In this document: in pieces, positions 44,508 to 51,797 of the stretch
Layout of the letters: each line of letters begins with the position of its first letter
Numbering within the stretch: position 1 is the stretch's first letter
Origin: Kocuria dechangensis
Lineage (GTDB): Bacteria > Actinomycetota > Actinomycetes > Actinomycetales > Micrococcaceae
Assembly: GCF_014636775.1 (NCBI RefSeq)
Contig: NZ_BMEQ01000014.1
Span: 1-64,000 of the forward strand
DNA: 64,000 nt
Direction of reading: 5' to 3'
The notes under the pieces: model-generated
What the model saw: only the letters and a program-made list of their open reading frames with translations
The model's database searches: none
Told to the model about the DNA's origin: nothing
Translations under genes and position numbers: made by a program

Positions 44508-45965
44508 TCAGAACGGGTAGACGGGGATTTCGGGGCTGATGGTGATCCACTGGGTTTCGGTGAACGCTTCGATGTTGGCCGTCGCTCCGCCGAAACGGGA
44601 CCCGGTGCCCGAGGCCCCGGTGCCCCCGAAGGGGGCGTTGGCGGCGTCGGCGACGGTCATCTCGTTGATGTGGATCTTGCCGGTGTGGATCCGGTCGGCG
44701 ATCTTCATCGCCTGCCCCACGTCGCCGATGATCGACAGCGACAGCCCGTACTCGGAGGCATTCGCCAGTTCGACGGCTTCCTCCACGTCCGAGATCTTGC
44801 TCACGGGGGCGACCGGTCCGAAGATCTCGTCCTTCCACGCCCGCATGTCCGGGGTCAGGTCGGCCAGCACCGTAGGGCGGTAGAACAGCTGGTCATGGGT
44901 GCCGCCGGCGGCCACGGTGGCCCCGGCGGCCACCGTGGCCTGCACGATCGCGTCCACCGACTTCAGCTGACGCTCGTCGATGATCGGGCCCAGGTGCACC
45001 GGTCCTGCCGCCGGATCCCCGACGGTGAGAGCATCCGCTCGGGCGGCCAGCTTCTCGACGTACTCGCCATAGACGTCCTGGTGGACGACGTGGCGTCCGG
45101 CGGTCATGCAGATCTGGCCCTGGTGGAAGAACGAGCCCATGGCCCCCGCACCGGCGGCCAGGTCCAGGTCGGCCCCGGGCAGGACGATGACGGCGTTGTT
45201 GCCGCCCAGCTCCAGGTGCGTGCGCTTGAGGTGTTTGGCCCCGGCCTCGCCGACGTGGCGGCCGGCCGCCGTGGACCCGGTGAAGGAGACGATGCGCACC
45301 TGGGGGGCGTCCACGGTCGCAGCCCCCACATCCCCGCCGCCGGGCAGGTACTGCAACACCCCGGCGGGCAGGCCGGCCTCCTCGAAGATCCGCGCCAGGG
45401 CCACGCCTCCGGCCACAGAGGTGCGGGGGTCAGGCTTCAGCAGCACCGCGTTGCCCAGAGCCAGGGCCGGAGCCACCGAGCGGATGGCCAGCAGCATGGG
45501 GAAGTTGAACGGGGCGATCACCGACACCACCCCGGCCGGGATGCGGCGGGCGATCGACCAGTGCGCGTTGTCCGAGGGCAGGTACTCCCCGTGCGGGTGC
45601 GTGGGCAGGGCGGAGGCCTCGAAGCACTCATTGGCGGAGTAGAAGACCTCCATCCCGGCCTTGTCCGGGATCGACCCGGTTTCCCGCACCACCCATCCGA
45701 TGAGCTCCTCGGCATGGGCGTGGAAGAGGTCGCCGGCCTTGCGCAGCACCGCCGCCCGCTCGGTGGGCTTGCAAGCAGCCCAGTGCCGCTGAGCCGCAGC
45801 GGCCCGCTCGGCGGCCTCGTACACGTCCTTGGGGGTGGCGAAGCCGATCTCTCCGAGGGTGTCTCCGGTGGAGGGGTTGGTCACCGGATGGGTTCCTCCC
45901 CGGCCGGCCCGCCAGCCGTCCGTGAGGATCTTGCCGCTCCAGGTGGAATCGTCGAGCAAAGACAT
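44508..45965 (-). CDS. Aldehyde dehydrogenase (benzaldehyde/vanillin type)
   Basis: A 485-residue NAD(P)-dependent aldehyde dehydrogenase. It carries the NAD-binding FTGSTAAGRHVGE (near residues 222-234), catalytic Glu in LELGGNNA (about residues 244-251) and catalytic Cys in GQICMTAGR (about residues 282-290). PFNFPM and FGGTGASGTG resemble benzaldehyde and vanillin dehydrogenases. It would oxidise the aldehyde made by the amine oxidase at 37574. CAAGGAGA precedes the ATG at 45965. Specificity is not settled by motifs. Confidence 0.9.
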   Translation of the reverse strand: MSLLDDSTWSGKILTDGWRAGRGGTHPVTNPSTGDTLGEIGFATPKDVYEAAERAAAAQRHWAACKPTERAAVLRKAGDLFHAHAEELIGWVVRETGSIPDKAGMEVFYSANECFEASALPTHPHGEYLPSDNAHWSIARRIPAGVVSVIAPFNFPMLLAIRSVAPALALGNAVLLKPDPRTSVAGGVALARIFEEAGLPAGVLQYLPGGGDVGAATVDAPQVRIVSFTGSTAAGRHVGEAGAKHLKRTHLELGGNNAVIVLPGADLDLAAGAGAMGSFFHQGQICMTAGRHVVHQDVYGEYVEKLAARADALTVGDPAAGPVHLGPIIDERQLKSVDAIVQATVAAGATVAAGGTHDQLFYRPTVLADLTPDMRAWKDEIFGPVAPVSKISDVEEAVELANASEYGLSLSIIGDVGQAMKIADRIHTGKIHINEMTVADAANAPFGGTGASGTGSRFGGATANIEAFTETQWITISPEIPVYPF

Positions 45966-46269
45966 GAGTGTTCTCCTTGTTGATGGACTGGTGAACGGCC
46001 AAGCATTCAAAGTGTGGGCATGGACGACAGGGGCAAGAGAGCTGGTGCTTCGAGCCTTTCTGGCGGTCAGGGATTCATCGAGCGGTGGGTGTGGCGAGCA
46101 AGTGGCCGATGGCGGAGTTCCGGTCGACCGGTTGACCACTGCTCCCATGGAAGGACGTGAACGGCGGCGACCGCAGCAGACGAGATCCGTAGGCCCCAGG
46201 GTGAAGAAATCATGGAGGTGGGATGTCCGGCATCGCCCATGGTGCTGATGGGCTACTTGCTCCGAGGGG
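45966..46269. other. Intergenic region, no gene seen
   Basis: These 304 bases between two minus-strand genes hold the promoter of the aldehyde dehydrogenase gene, but I see no clear motif, terminator or ORF with a start signal. Confidence 0.4.
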
Positions 46270-47043
46270 TCAGCCGACGGCGAGGGTTGCGCCGGGTCCG
46301 GCGACCAGGAGGCGGTCGGTGAGTCCTGCGCCGGTGAAGGCCTCCTGCAGGTCGGCGAAGGACTCGGTGAAGTGGGCCCAGCCCTCGGCGTGCACCGGCA
46401 CGATCCGCGCCGCGGGCAGCAGGCGGGCCACCTCGACGGCACCGGCGGCGGTGAGAGTCAGCTCGGCGTCGTCGAAGATCCCCAACCGGGCGGCGCCGGT
46501 GAAGAGGATCGCCACGTCGATGTCCGGGAAGCGGTCGGCGATCTGCTCGACGAGTTCCACGGCCGCGTTGTCGCCGCTGACGTAGACGGTCGGCAGGCCC
46601 GACCCGTGCAGGACGAACCCGGTGACGGTCCCGGCGATCGGCTCGCACCCTTCGGGGCCGTGGCGGGCCGGCACGGCGGTGACGTGGATGACCCGGCCAC
46701 CGGGGGCGGTGACCTGGGCGGTCTCCCAGGGAGCCAGGCCCTTCACACCGGGAATGCGCCCGGCGGCCTCGGGGGTGCTGAACACGGTCCCGGCCTCCGG
46801 CAGCAGCGCCCGCCCGGCCTCGTCGAGGTTGTCGGGGTGCTGGTCGTGGGAGAGCAGCACCACGTCCGGGCTCGGCAGCTGTGCCTGGCTCACGGCGGGT
46901 CCGGTGGTCTTGGTCAAAGGCGGCCCACCCCAGTCCCCGAAGTGGCAGGGGTCATCGAAGGTCGGGTCGGTCATGAAGGTGACACCGCCGAGGGTGAACA
47001 CCGCCGTTGGGCCGCCCACCAGGGTGAAATCCAGCTCCGCCAT
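46270..47043 (-). CDS. UlaG-like metallo-beta-lactamase-fold hydrolase, paralogue 1
   Basis: A 257-residue MBL-fold protein. It has FMTDPTFDDP and the modified metal motif LLSHDQHPDNLDEAGR, where the usual HxHxDH reads H-D-Q-H-P-D-N, then VYVSGDNAAV and VPVHAEGWAHF. It is paralogous to 48619-49413 and shares most motifs. Members are distant relatives of L-ascorbate-6-phosphate lactonase; their substrates are unknown. The start at 47043 follows AAAGGA. A 72-bp element shared with the aminotransferase gene lies 47 bp upstream. Confidence 0.82.
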   Translation of the reverse strand: MAELDFTLVGGPTAVFTLGGVTFMTDPTFDDPCHFGDWGGPPLTKTTGPAVSQAQLPSPDVVLLSHDQHPDNLDEAGRALLPEAGTVFSTPEAAGRIPGVKGLAPWETAQVTAPGGRVIHVTAVPARHGPEGCEPIAGTVTGFVLHGSGLPTVYVSGDNAAVELVEQIADRFPDIDVAILFTGAARLGIFDDAELTLTAAGAVEVARLLPAARIVPVHAEGWAHFTESFADLQEAFTGAGLTDRLLVAGPGATLAVG

Positions 47044-47090
47044 CTGTGAAGGTCCTTTCTGTGTGTCCTCTCCGTGGAGGAGAACGTTGA

Positions 47091-47162
47091 AATGAGCATG
47101 CGGCGTGACGCACCTCACCGACAATGAGCACTTCCTGATGAGCCGATAGGCAAAGGCAATTA
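47091..47162 (-). promoter_or_regulatory. 72-bp upstream element, copy B
   Basis: On the minus strand this segment matches 34101-34172 at about 58 of 72 positions and has the same distance to the downstream start codon. No LysR gene is adjacent here, unlike copy A. Confidence 0.6.
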
Positions 47163-47708
47163 CGAAATCCACGGGAAGGTGGTGGCTGGAGAGTTGGCCA
47201 CCACGAAATCTGGGGCGACCCCCAACCGCCTGCAGGGTCCAGGCGCTGACGTACCCGCTCATGGGTCAGCTGACCGCGCCCCACCTCGCCACCGCCTCGG
47301 ACCTGGACCGGGCAGGGATCGCGGCCCTTCCCGCCACCCTTCAACAGATGCTGCGGGGTATCGAGCACCCCGTGACCGCGAGGGACCTGAAGCAGGCAGC
47401 CATCCCGACGAGGACGGAGGGCCGACCAAGTGGGCACTGACGATCGGTCGCCTCAGTCTCACTCGACGGTGTCGCTGGCGAACCGGCCCAGGCCGCCCCC
47501 CTCACCACGGCAATATCCGGGCGCGGCCCGTGGCACCGCCCCGGCCGGTAGCCGTGGCCTACAAGGCCGGTGATACCGGGGTCGGGCGGGCCCGGATCCT
47601 GGGAGCGTCGCACCCCCCTCGGGGCGAGGAAGCCTTGAGGGCTGTCGTGCTCTCAGGGGCGACCACCTGAGGGCCTGAATGGACTGCGCCAGAACAGGCT
47701 TTTGAGGC
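47163..47708. other. Intergenic region with a possible coding fragment
   Basis: On the plus strand a frame at about 47243-47440 reads ALTYPLMGQLTAPHLATASD and continues to a stop codon. It has coding-like composition but no start signal and no known relative. It may be a remnant of a lost gene. The remaining bases look non-coding. Confidence 0.3.
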
Positions 47709-48116
47709 TCAGCTTCCCTTCACTTCCGCGGTCGCGTCCACGATGCCGTGAATGATGTACCGGATCTCTCCGTCGGAACCGAAGACAGGTTCATTGACCG
47801 GCCTCCACCACCGCTCCTGGAACACCCCGTTCTCATCTGCCACGTCGTAGCGGGTAGGCGGAAGCGAGTGCCCTACCCGTTCGTCGAGCACACGCTGGAA
47901 GCCGGCCAGCATGGTCGCGTTGCCCTTCGCGTCGGGGTCGTCGGGATTGTCCGGAAACGCCTCGAACTGGTTCTTTCCGATGACTTCCTCGCGGCTTCGG
48001 TTCACCGTCTTGAGGAGCATGTCGGTCGCCGCCACATAATTCCAGTGGAGATCGAACACGGCATATGCTCCGGGCAGCGCCGCGAAGATCCGCTCGAAGT
48101 CGGGTCCTTCAGTCAT
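47709..48116 (-). CDS. Single PAS-domain protein
   Basis: A 135-residue protein consisting almost entirely of one PAS domain (FAALPGAYAVFDLHWNYVAA; GKNQFEAFPDNPDDPDAKGN; RYDVADENGVFQERWWRPVN; YIIHGIVDATAEV). No output domain is attached, so it may sense a small molecule and act through a partner. AGGAGG precedes the ATG. It is on the same strand as the CstR-like gene upstream (101 bp away), whose operators lie further upstream, so both are probably in one transcription unit. Confidence 0.78.
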   Translation of the reverse strand: MTEGPDFERIFAALPGAYAVFDLHWNYVAATDMLLKTVNRSREEVIGKNQFEAFPDNPDDPDAKGNATMLAGFQRVLDERVGHSLPPTRYDVADENGVFQERWWRPVNEPVFGSDGEIRYIIHGIVDATAEVKGS

Positions 48117-48217
48117 GGATACCTCCTGGTAGTACTTCATGGGATGTGTTGCCGGACATACGAGCCGACCCCCAGAGGGCAAGGCGCGTCGCACCTCCTC
48201 CAAGGCGGGGAGATGGC

Positions 48218-48484
48218 TCACGCCAGGGAGAGGAACAGCTTCTCCAGGGCCTTCAGGTCTTCCTCGGTGACGGGGTGCTCGCGGTCCTGCACGACTTGCT
48301 GGAGGGTGCGGGAGATGATCGCGAACCCAGCCCGGTCCAGGGCTCGGGAGACGGTGGCGAGGTTGTGCACGGCCACCTGGCACTCCTGACCGTCCTCGAT
48401 GGAGCGGATCACCACGTCCAGCTGCCCGCGGGCGCGCTTGAGGCGGTTGAGCACCGGAGTCATCTCGGCGGGGTCCATCTGCAT
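48218..48484 (-). CDS. CsoR/CstR-family regulator with only one sensor cysteine
   Basis: An 88-residue DUF156 protein. The first sensor Cys is Cys35 (GQECQV). SRALDRAGFAIIS is the core of CstR-like persulfide sensors, but the second Cys expected 29 residues later is Val64 (LQQVV). There is no His/Cys pair as in CsoR. It therefore cannot make the usual Cys-Cys persulfide link within the dimer, and its signal is unclear. AGGAGG precedes the ATG at 48484. Two palindromes upstream (48531-48570) are probable operators controlling it and the divergent hydrolase gene. Confidence 0.82.
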   Translation of the reverse strand: MQMDPAEMTPVLNRLKRARGQLDVVIRSIEDGQECQVAVHNLATVSRALDRAGFAIISRTLQQVVQDREHPVTEEDLKALEKLFLSLA

Positions 48485-48530
48485 CGGGGGTCCTCCTGGG
48501 GTGTCGGTGGGCGCAGGCCTCCGAACATTA

Positions 48531-48570
48531 TATACCCCCGGGGTATATTGCATACCCCCTAGGTATATGC
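48531..48570. promoter_or_regulatory. Twin CstR/CsoR-type operators
   Basis: TATACCCCCGGGGTATA (48531-48547) is almost a perfect palindrome. GCATACCCCCTAGGTATATGC (48550-48570; 21 bases in all) holds a second, less symmetrical site. They lie between the divergent CstR-like regulator and hydrolase genes, so the regulator probably represses both directions. Confidence 0.7.
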
Positions 48571-48618
48571 CATGCTCGAAGGGTCCCCATGTCACCCTTT
48601 CGGGAAGGACCTCTTCGC

Positions 48619-49413
48619 ATGCCTCAGCTCGACGTCACCATGGTGGGCGGACCCACCACCGTCTTCACCCTGGCCGGTCTGACATTCATGACCGACCCCA
48701 CCTTCGACACCCCGCGCACCTACCCGGCCCCGGAGGGCGCACCGGTGCTGACCAAGACCACCACCCCGGGCCTGGGCCCGGAGCAGCTGCCGCACCCGGA
48801 TGTGGTGCTGCTCTCCCACGACGAGCACGCCGACAACTTCGACGAGACCGGGCGCGAGCTGGCCTCCCGCGTGGAGACGGTGCTGTGCACCCCTGAGGCC
48901 GACAGCCGCGTCCCCTGGATCACTGGTCTGGGCACCTGGCAGACCGTCGATGTCACCGGCACCGACGGGCAGGTCGTGCACATCACCGGCGTGCCGGCCC
49001 TGCACGGGCCCGTTGGGTACGAGCCGATCTCGGGGACCGTCACCGGGTTCGTCCTCCACGGGCAGAACCTGCCGACGGTCTACGTCAGCGGGGACAACGC
49101 CTCGGTGGAGCTGGTGGAGCAGATCGCCGCCCGCTTCCCGGACATCGACCTGGCCATCCTCTTCGCCGGCGGCGTCCGGTTCGGCGAGGCGATCTTCGAC
49201 AATGCCGAGGTCACGCTGACCGGTGAGACCGCTGCGCAGGCGGCCACGATCCTGTCCGGTGCCCAGATCGTGCCCGCCCACGTCGAGGGCTGGGCACACT
49301 TCCGCGAGGACATCGAGGACGTGCGGACCGCTTTCGCCACCGCGGGTCTGTCCGACCGGCTGCACGTGGCCGCCCCCGGTGAGACCGTCACCGTGGACGC
49401 GCCTGCCCACTGA
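48619..49413 (+). CDS. UlaG-like metallo-beta-lactamase-fold hydrolase, paralogue 2
   Basis: A 264-residue paralogue of 46270-47043. It has FMTDPTFDTPRTY, the metal motif LLSHDEHADNFDETGR (H-D-E-H-A-D-N), VYVSGDNASVELVEQIAARF and VPAHVEGWAHF. Residues between the two paralogues are clearly conserved outside the metal site as well, so they arose by duplication or were acquired together. GGGAAGGA precedes the ATG. It is divergent from the CstR-like gene across twin operators and is probably its main target. Substrate unknown. Confidence 0.85.
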   Translation: MPQLDVTMVGGPTTVFTLAGLTFMTDPTFDTPRTYPAPEGAPVLTKTTTPGLGPEQLPHPDVVLLSHDEHADNFDETGRELASRVETVLCTPEADSRVPWITGLGTWQTVDVTGTDGQVVHITGVPALHGPVGYEPISGTVTGFVLHGQNLPTVYVSGDNASVELVEQIAARFPDIDLAILFAGGVRFGEAIFDNAEVTLTGETAAQAATILSGAQIVPAHVEGWAHFREDIEDVRTAFATAGLSDRLHVAAPGETVTVDAPAH

Positions 49414-49475
49414 CCTCACCGTGCCCTGCTAGCCGAGCGGTTCCCACCCTCGTCCCCGTGGGCCCGCCTCGACCC

Positions 49476-49510
49476 GGGTGGTGCGGCTGCATTCCGCGGC
49501 CGCACCACCC
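49476..49510 (+). terminator. Hairpin terminator
   Basis: A perfect 12-bp stem, GGGTGGTGCGGC with GCCGCACCACCC (49499-49510), 11-base loop, about 60 bp after the hydrolase stop codon and followed by GACCCTTT. Confidence 0.7.
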
Positions 49511-50039
49511 GACCCTTTCCCCCGTGCCCGGCCTCGTCATCTGCTGAGGATTCGGCGCACTCACCACCACAGCCGCCTGGATCGACGTGGTCGTCGGTGG
49601 CCACTTGCTGAACCGCAGCAACTTCGTCGTCTCGGTGATGAGCAGAGTAGAAGCGTTTGCCAGCTGCTCTTAGTTCCTCGTCCATCGGGCCTTCGCTGAT
49701 CGTTGAGCAGACCCTGGACCAGCCGAGTCCGGTCCAGAGGAAACGCCGGCGCCCACCCGTCCCCGGGCACAGCAGGTGGTCTCGCGCGGGCTCGGGCCTG
49801 AGGGCGAGACGTTTCCGAATCGGGTCCTCCACGACGACACAGGGGGACCGACGAGGCCCCGCTGAGCAGCTGCCCGGCGGGGCCTTGTACTGGTCGGCAA
49901 CGGTCCCGCCTGACCTGCCCAACATCGGCCCAGCTGAAGTGGCCCCATCAGCGGGGATCCTCGGGTGCGCCGACCTTTCTGGCCGGCACTTATGTCGTTG
50001 AAGTGTCGGCGCGGTGGTGCTGTTGGGGCTCTGCAGGGG
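49511..50039. other. Intergenic region, no gene seen
   Basis: Convergent gap between the hydrolase and IclR genes. A minus-strand frame (to 49925) is open but runs through the terminator stem and lacks a convincing start, so I do not call it. Confidence 0.4.
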
Positions 50040-51578
50040 TCAGGCGGCTGGAAGCGGGGTGATGGTGAGCAGCCGGGTGATGCGGTGGGCGGCGTCCTGG
50101 ATGGTATGGGCGAGGGCGTCGAGGTCGAGGTCGGGGACGCGGAAGCGGGCGACGGTGGCGGTGATGGATCCGGCGATGGTGCCGTCGATGAAGTAGGGGG
50201 CGCTGAGGCCGTAGGCGTCGGGGATGCGTTCCCCGTCGGCGGTGGCCCATCCGCGGTCGCGGATGGCTTGCAGGTCCTCGACCAGCGCCTGCCGGTCGAC
50301 GGGGGTGCGTTCGGTCAGCGGCTCCAGCTCGAGGGCCTCGAGGGTGTCGAGCGGGCAGTGGGCGAGGATGGCCTTGCCGGCGGCCCCGGCGTAGAGCGGG
50401 ATGGTCACTCCGGAAGCCAGCCCGTAGTGCAGGGGTTGGACGCCGTTGATGACGGTGGTCATCTCGGCGGTGCCGGTTGCGGGGTTCAGTTGGGCCAGCC
50501 CGATGGTCTCCCCGGTGGTCTCGGCCAGCTCGCGCAGGATGTGGCCGGTGAGGGCACCGATGTCGCGGGCAGGACCCAGCCGGGCCGCCCAGTGCAGCAG
50601 ACGGGGTCCGGGGTGCAGGGTGGTGCCGTCGGTGAGAGCCAGCCCGGTGGAGGTGGCCGTGGCGACCAGCCGGTGGGTGGTGGCGATGTTGGCGCCGATC
50701 GCTCGCGCCAGGGATTGGCCGGGATGGACGCCAGCGGGCTCGGCCACCAGGACGGCCAGTAGCCGGGTCATCCGCTCCAGGGCGGTGCCCCCGGCCGGGT
50801 GGGTGGTCCCCAAGGGGAGGTTCGCCGGCACCGGTGGGGTGGGGCACTGGTCTTCGATCGTGCGGGCGGCCGTCTGGGCCAGCGGGCCGAAGCGGGCCAG
50901 GTCCTCGTCATCGGTGAGGTAGCGCGGTTTGGTGATCGAGATGGACCCGGTCAGCCCCACGCAGGAGAAGGCGGCGGCGGCCCCGGCGGCCAGGGGGAAC
51001 TGCTGACCGACGCTGATGACGTAGCCGGTGCGGCGGTCCTGGTCCAGCAGTCCCGCCAGTTCGGTCCGGTCGGTGACGGTCTCGGGCGTGCGGGCCTCCA
51101 GCGCCTCGGGCCCCAGGGCGCCCAGGCCGATCCGGCCCAGGATGGCCCGGCCGGTGGCGCCAGCGTGCAGGGGCAGGACCGTACCCGGTTCCAGGGAGTA
51201 TTCCACTGGTCCGGGATGGCGCCGTCGGGCGATGACCACGGCCTGGGGGCGGGGGGCGTCGTGGACGGCCACGATCACGGTGGCCTCCGACTGCTCCGCC
51301 AGCTCCTCGAGAACGTCCCCGGCACTGGCCAGCAGCGGGTGGCGGGCGTGCAGAGCGGCGGCAAGCACCCGCAGCCGCGGGCCCACCCGGTAGGCCCCGG
51401 CGGCGGTGGGTAGGGCGAACTCCTGGTCGACCAGGCCCAGCAGGATGCGGTTGACGGTGCTGCGACTGGCTCCCAGCGCCTCGGCCAGCTCCCGCACCCC
51501 GGTCGCCTGCTCGCGGGTCACCAGGGCGTGCAGCACCTCGACGATCCGGTCATTGCTGGATGCCGTGGTCTCGTTCAC
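50040..51578 (-). CDS. Double-length IclR regulator (two IclR units in one chain)
   Basis: A 512-residue protein with two complete IclR modules. The first has a winged helix (IVEVLHALVTREQATGVREL; GASRSTVNRILLGL) at residues 11-65 and an effector domain (ALHARHPLLASAGDVLEEL; LPLHAGATGRAILG). The second repeats the order from about residue 268: MTRLLAVLVAEPAGVHPGQS, IGANIATTHRLVATA, TGHILRELAETTGETIGLAQ, IPLYAGAAGKAILAHCPLD. Ordinary IclR proteins are about 250 residues. It starts at a GTG after AGGAGGAGGG and is divergent from the MHS transporter, which it probably controls. Confidence 0.9.
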   Translation of the reverse strand: MNETTASSNDRIVEVLHALVTREQATGVRELAEALGASRSTVNRILLGLVDQEFALPTAAGAYRVGPRLRVLAAALHARHPLLASAGDVLEELAEQSEATVIVAVHDAPRPQAVVIARRRHPGPVEYSLEPGTVLPLHAGATGRAILGRIGLGALGPEALEARTPETVTDRTELAGLLDQDRRTGYVISVGQQFPLAAGAAAAFSCVGLTGSISITKPRYLTDDEDLARFGPLAQTAARTIEDQCPTPPVPANLPLGTTHPAGGTALERMTRLLAVLVAEPAGVHPGQSLARAIGANIATTHRLVATATSTGLALTDGTTLHPGPRLLHWAARLGPARDIGALTGHILRELAETTGETIGLAQLNPATGTAEMTTVINGVQPLHYGLASGVTIPLYAGAAGKAILAHCPLDTLEALELEPLTERTPVDRQALVEDLQAIRDRGWATADGERIPDAYGLSAPYFIDGTIAGSITATVARFRVPDLDLDALAHTIQDAAHRITRLLTITPLPAA

Positions 51579-51749
51579 CCCTGCCCTCCTCCTGTTTCGT
51601 CGCACCTTGCGCCCGCCCCAATCCCGTCCGGGGCCGGCGCCGCGCCCACCACGCTACCGCCCGGACCCACCGAGGCGGCTGCGCCTTCGGTCTCGGCAGG
51701 TGCGCACCGGAGGCCCTGTGGTGCTTGACACACGTCCGTGGGCCCGCTC

Positions 51750-51777
51750 ACACTGTATCAACATTTCAGGACAGTGT
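51750..51777. promoter_or_regulatory. Candidate IclR operator dyad
   Basis: ACACTGT (51750-51756) and ACAGTGT (51771-51777) are perfect inverted repeats between the IclR and transporter genes, ending about 20 bp before the transporter start codon. A TTGACA box is at 51725-51730. Confidence 0.55.
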
Positions 51778-51797
51778 CCCATTTTTTAGGAGTTGGA

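Noticed and set aside
44218-44838. Minus-strand frame overlapping the aldehyde dehydrogenase end and the hypothetical gene start
   Set aside because: It conflicts with both better-supported genes; the GLPKGIQGQWEYLC stretch looks coding-like but has no start signal.
49416-49925. Minus-strand frame with MDEELRAAGKRFYSAHH
   Set aside because: It runs through the 12-bp terminator stem of the hydrolase gene and has no known motif or good start.
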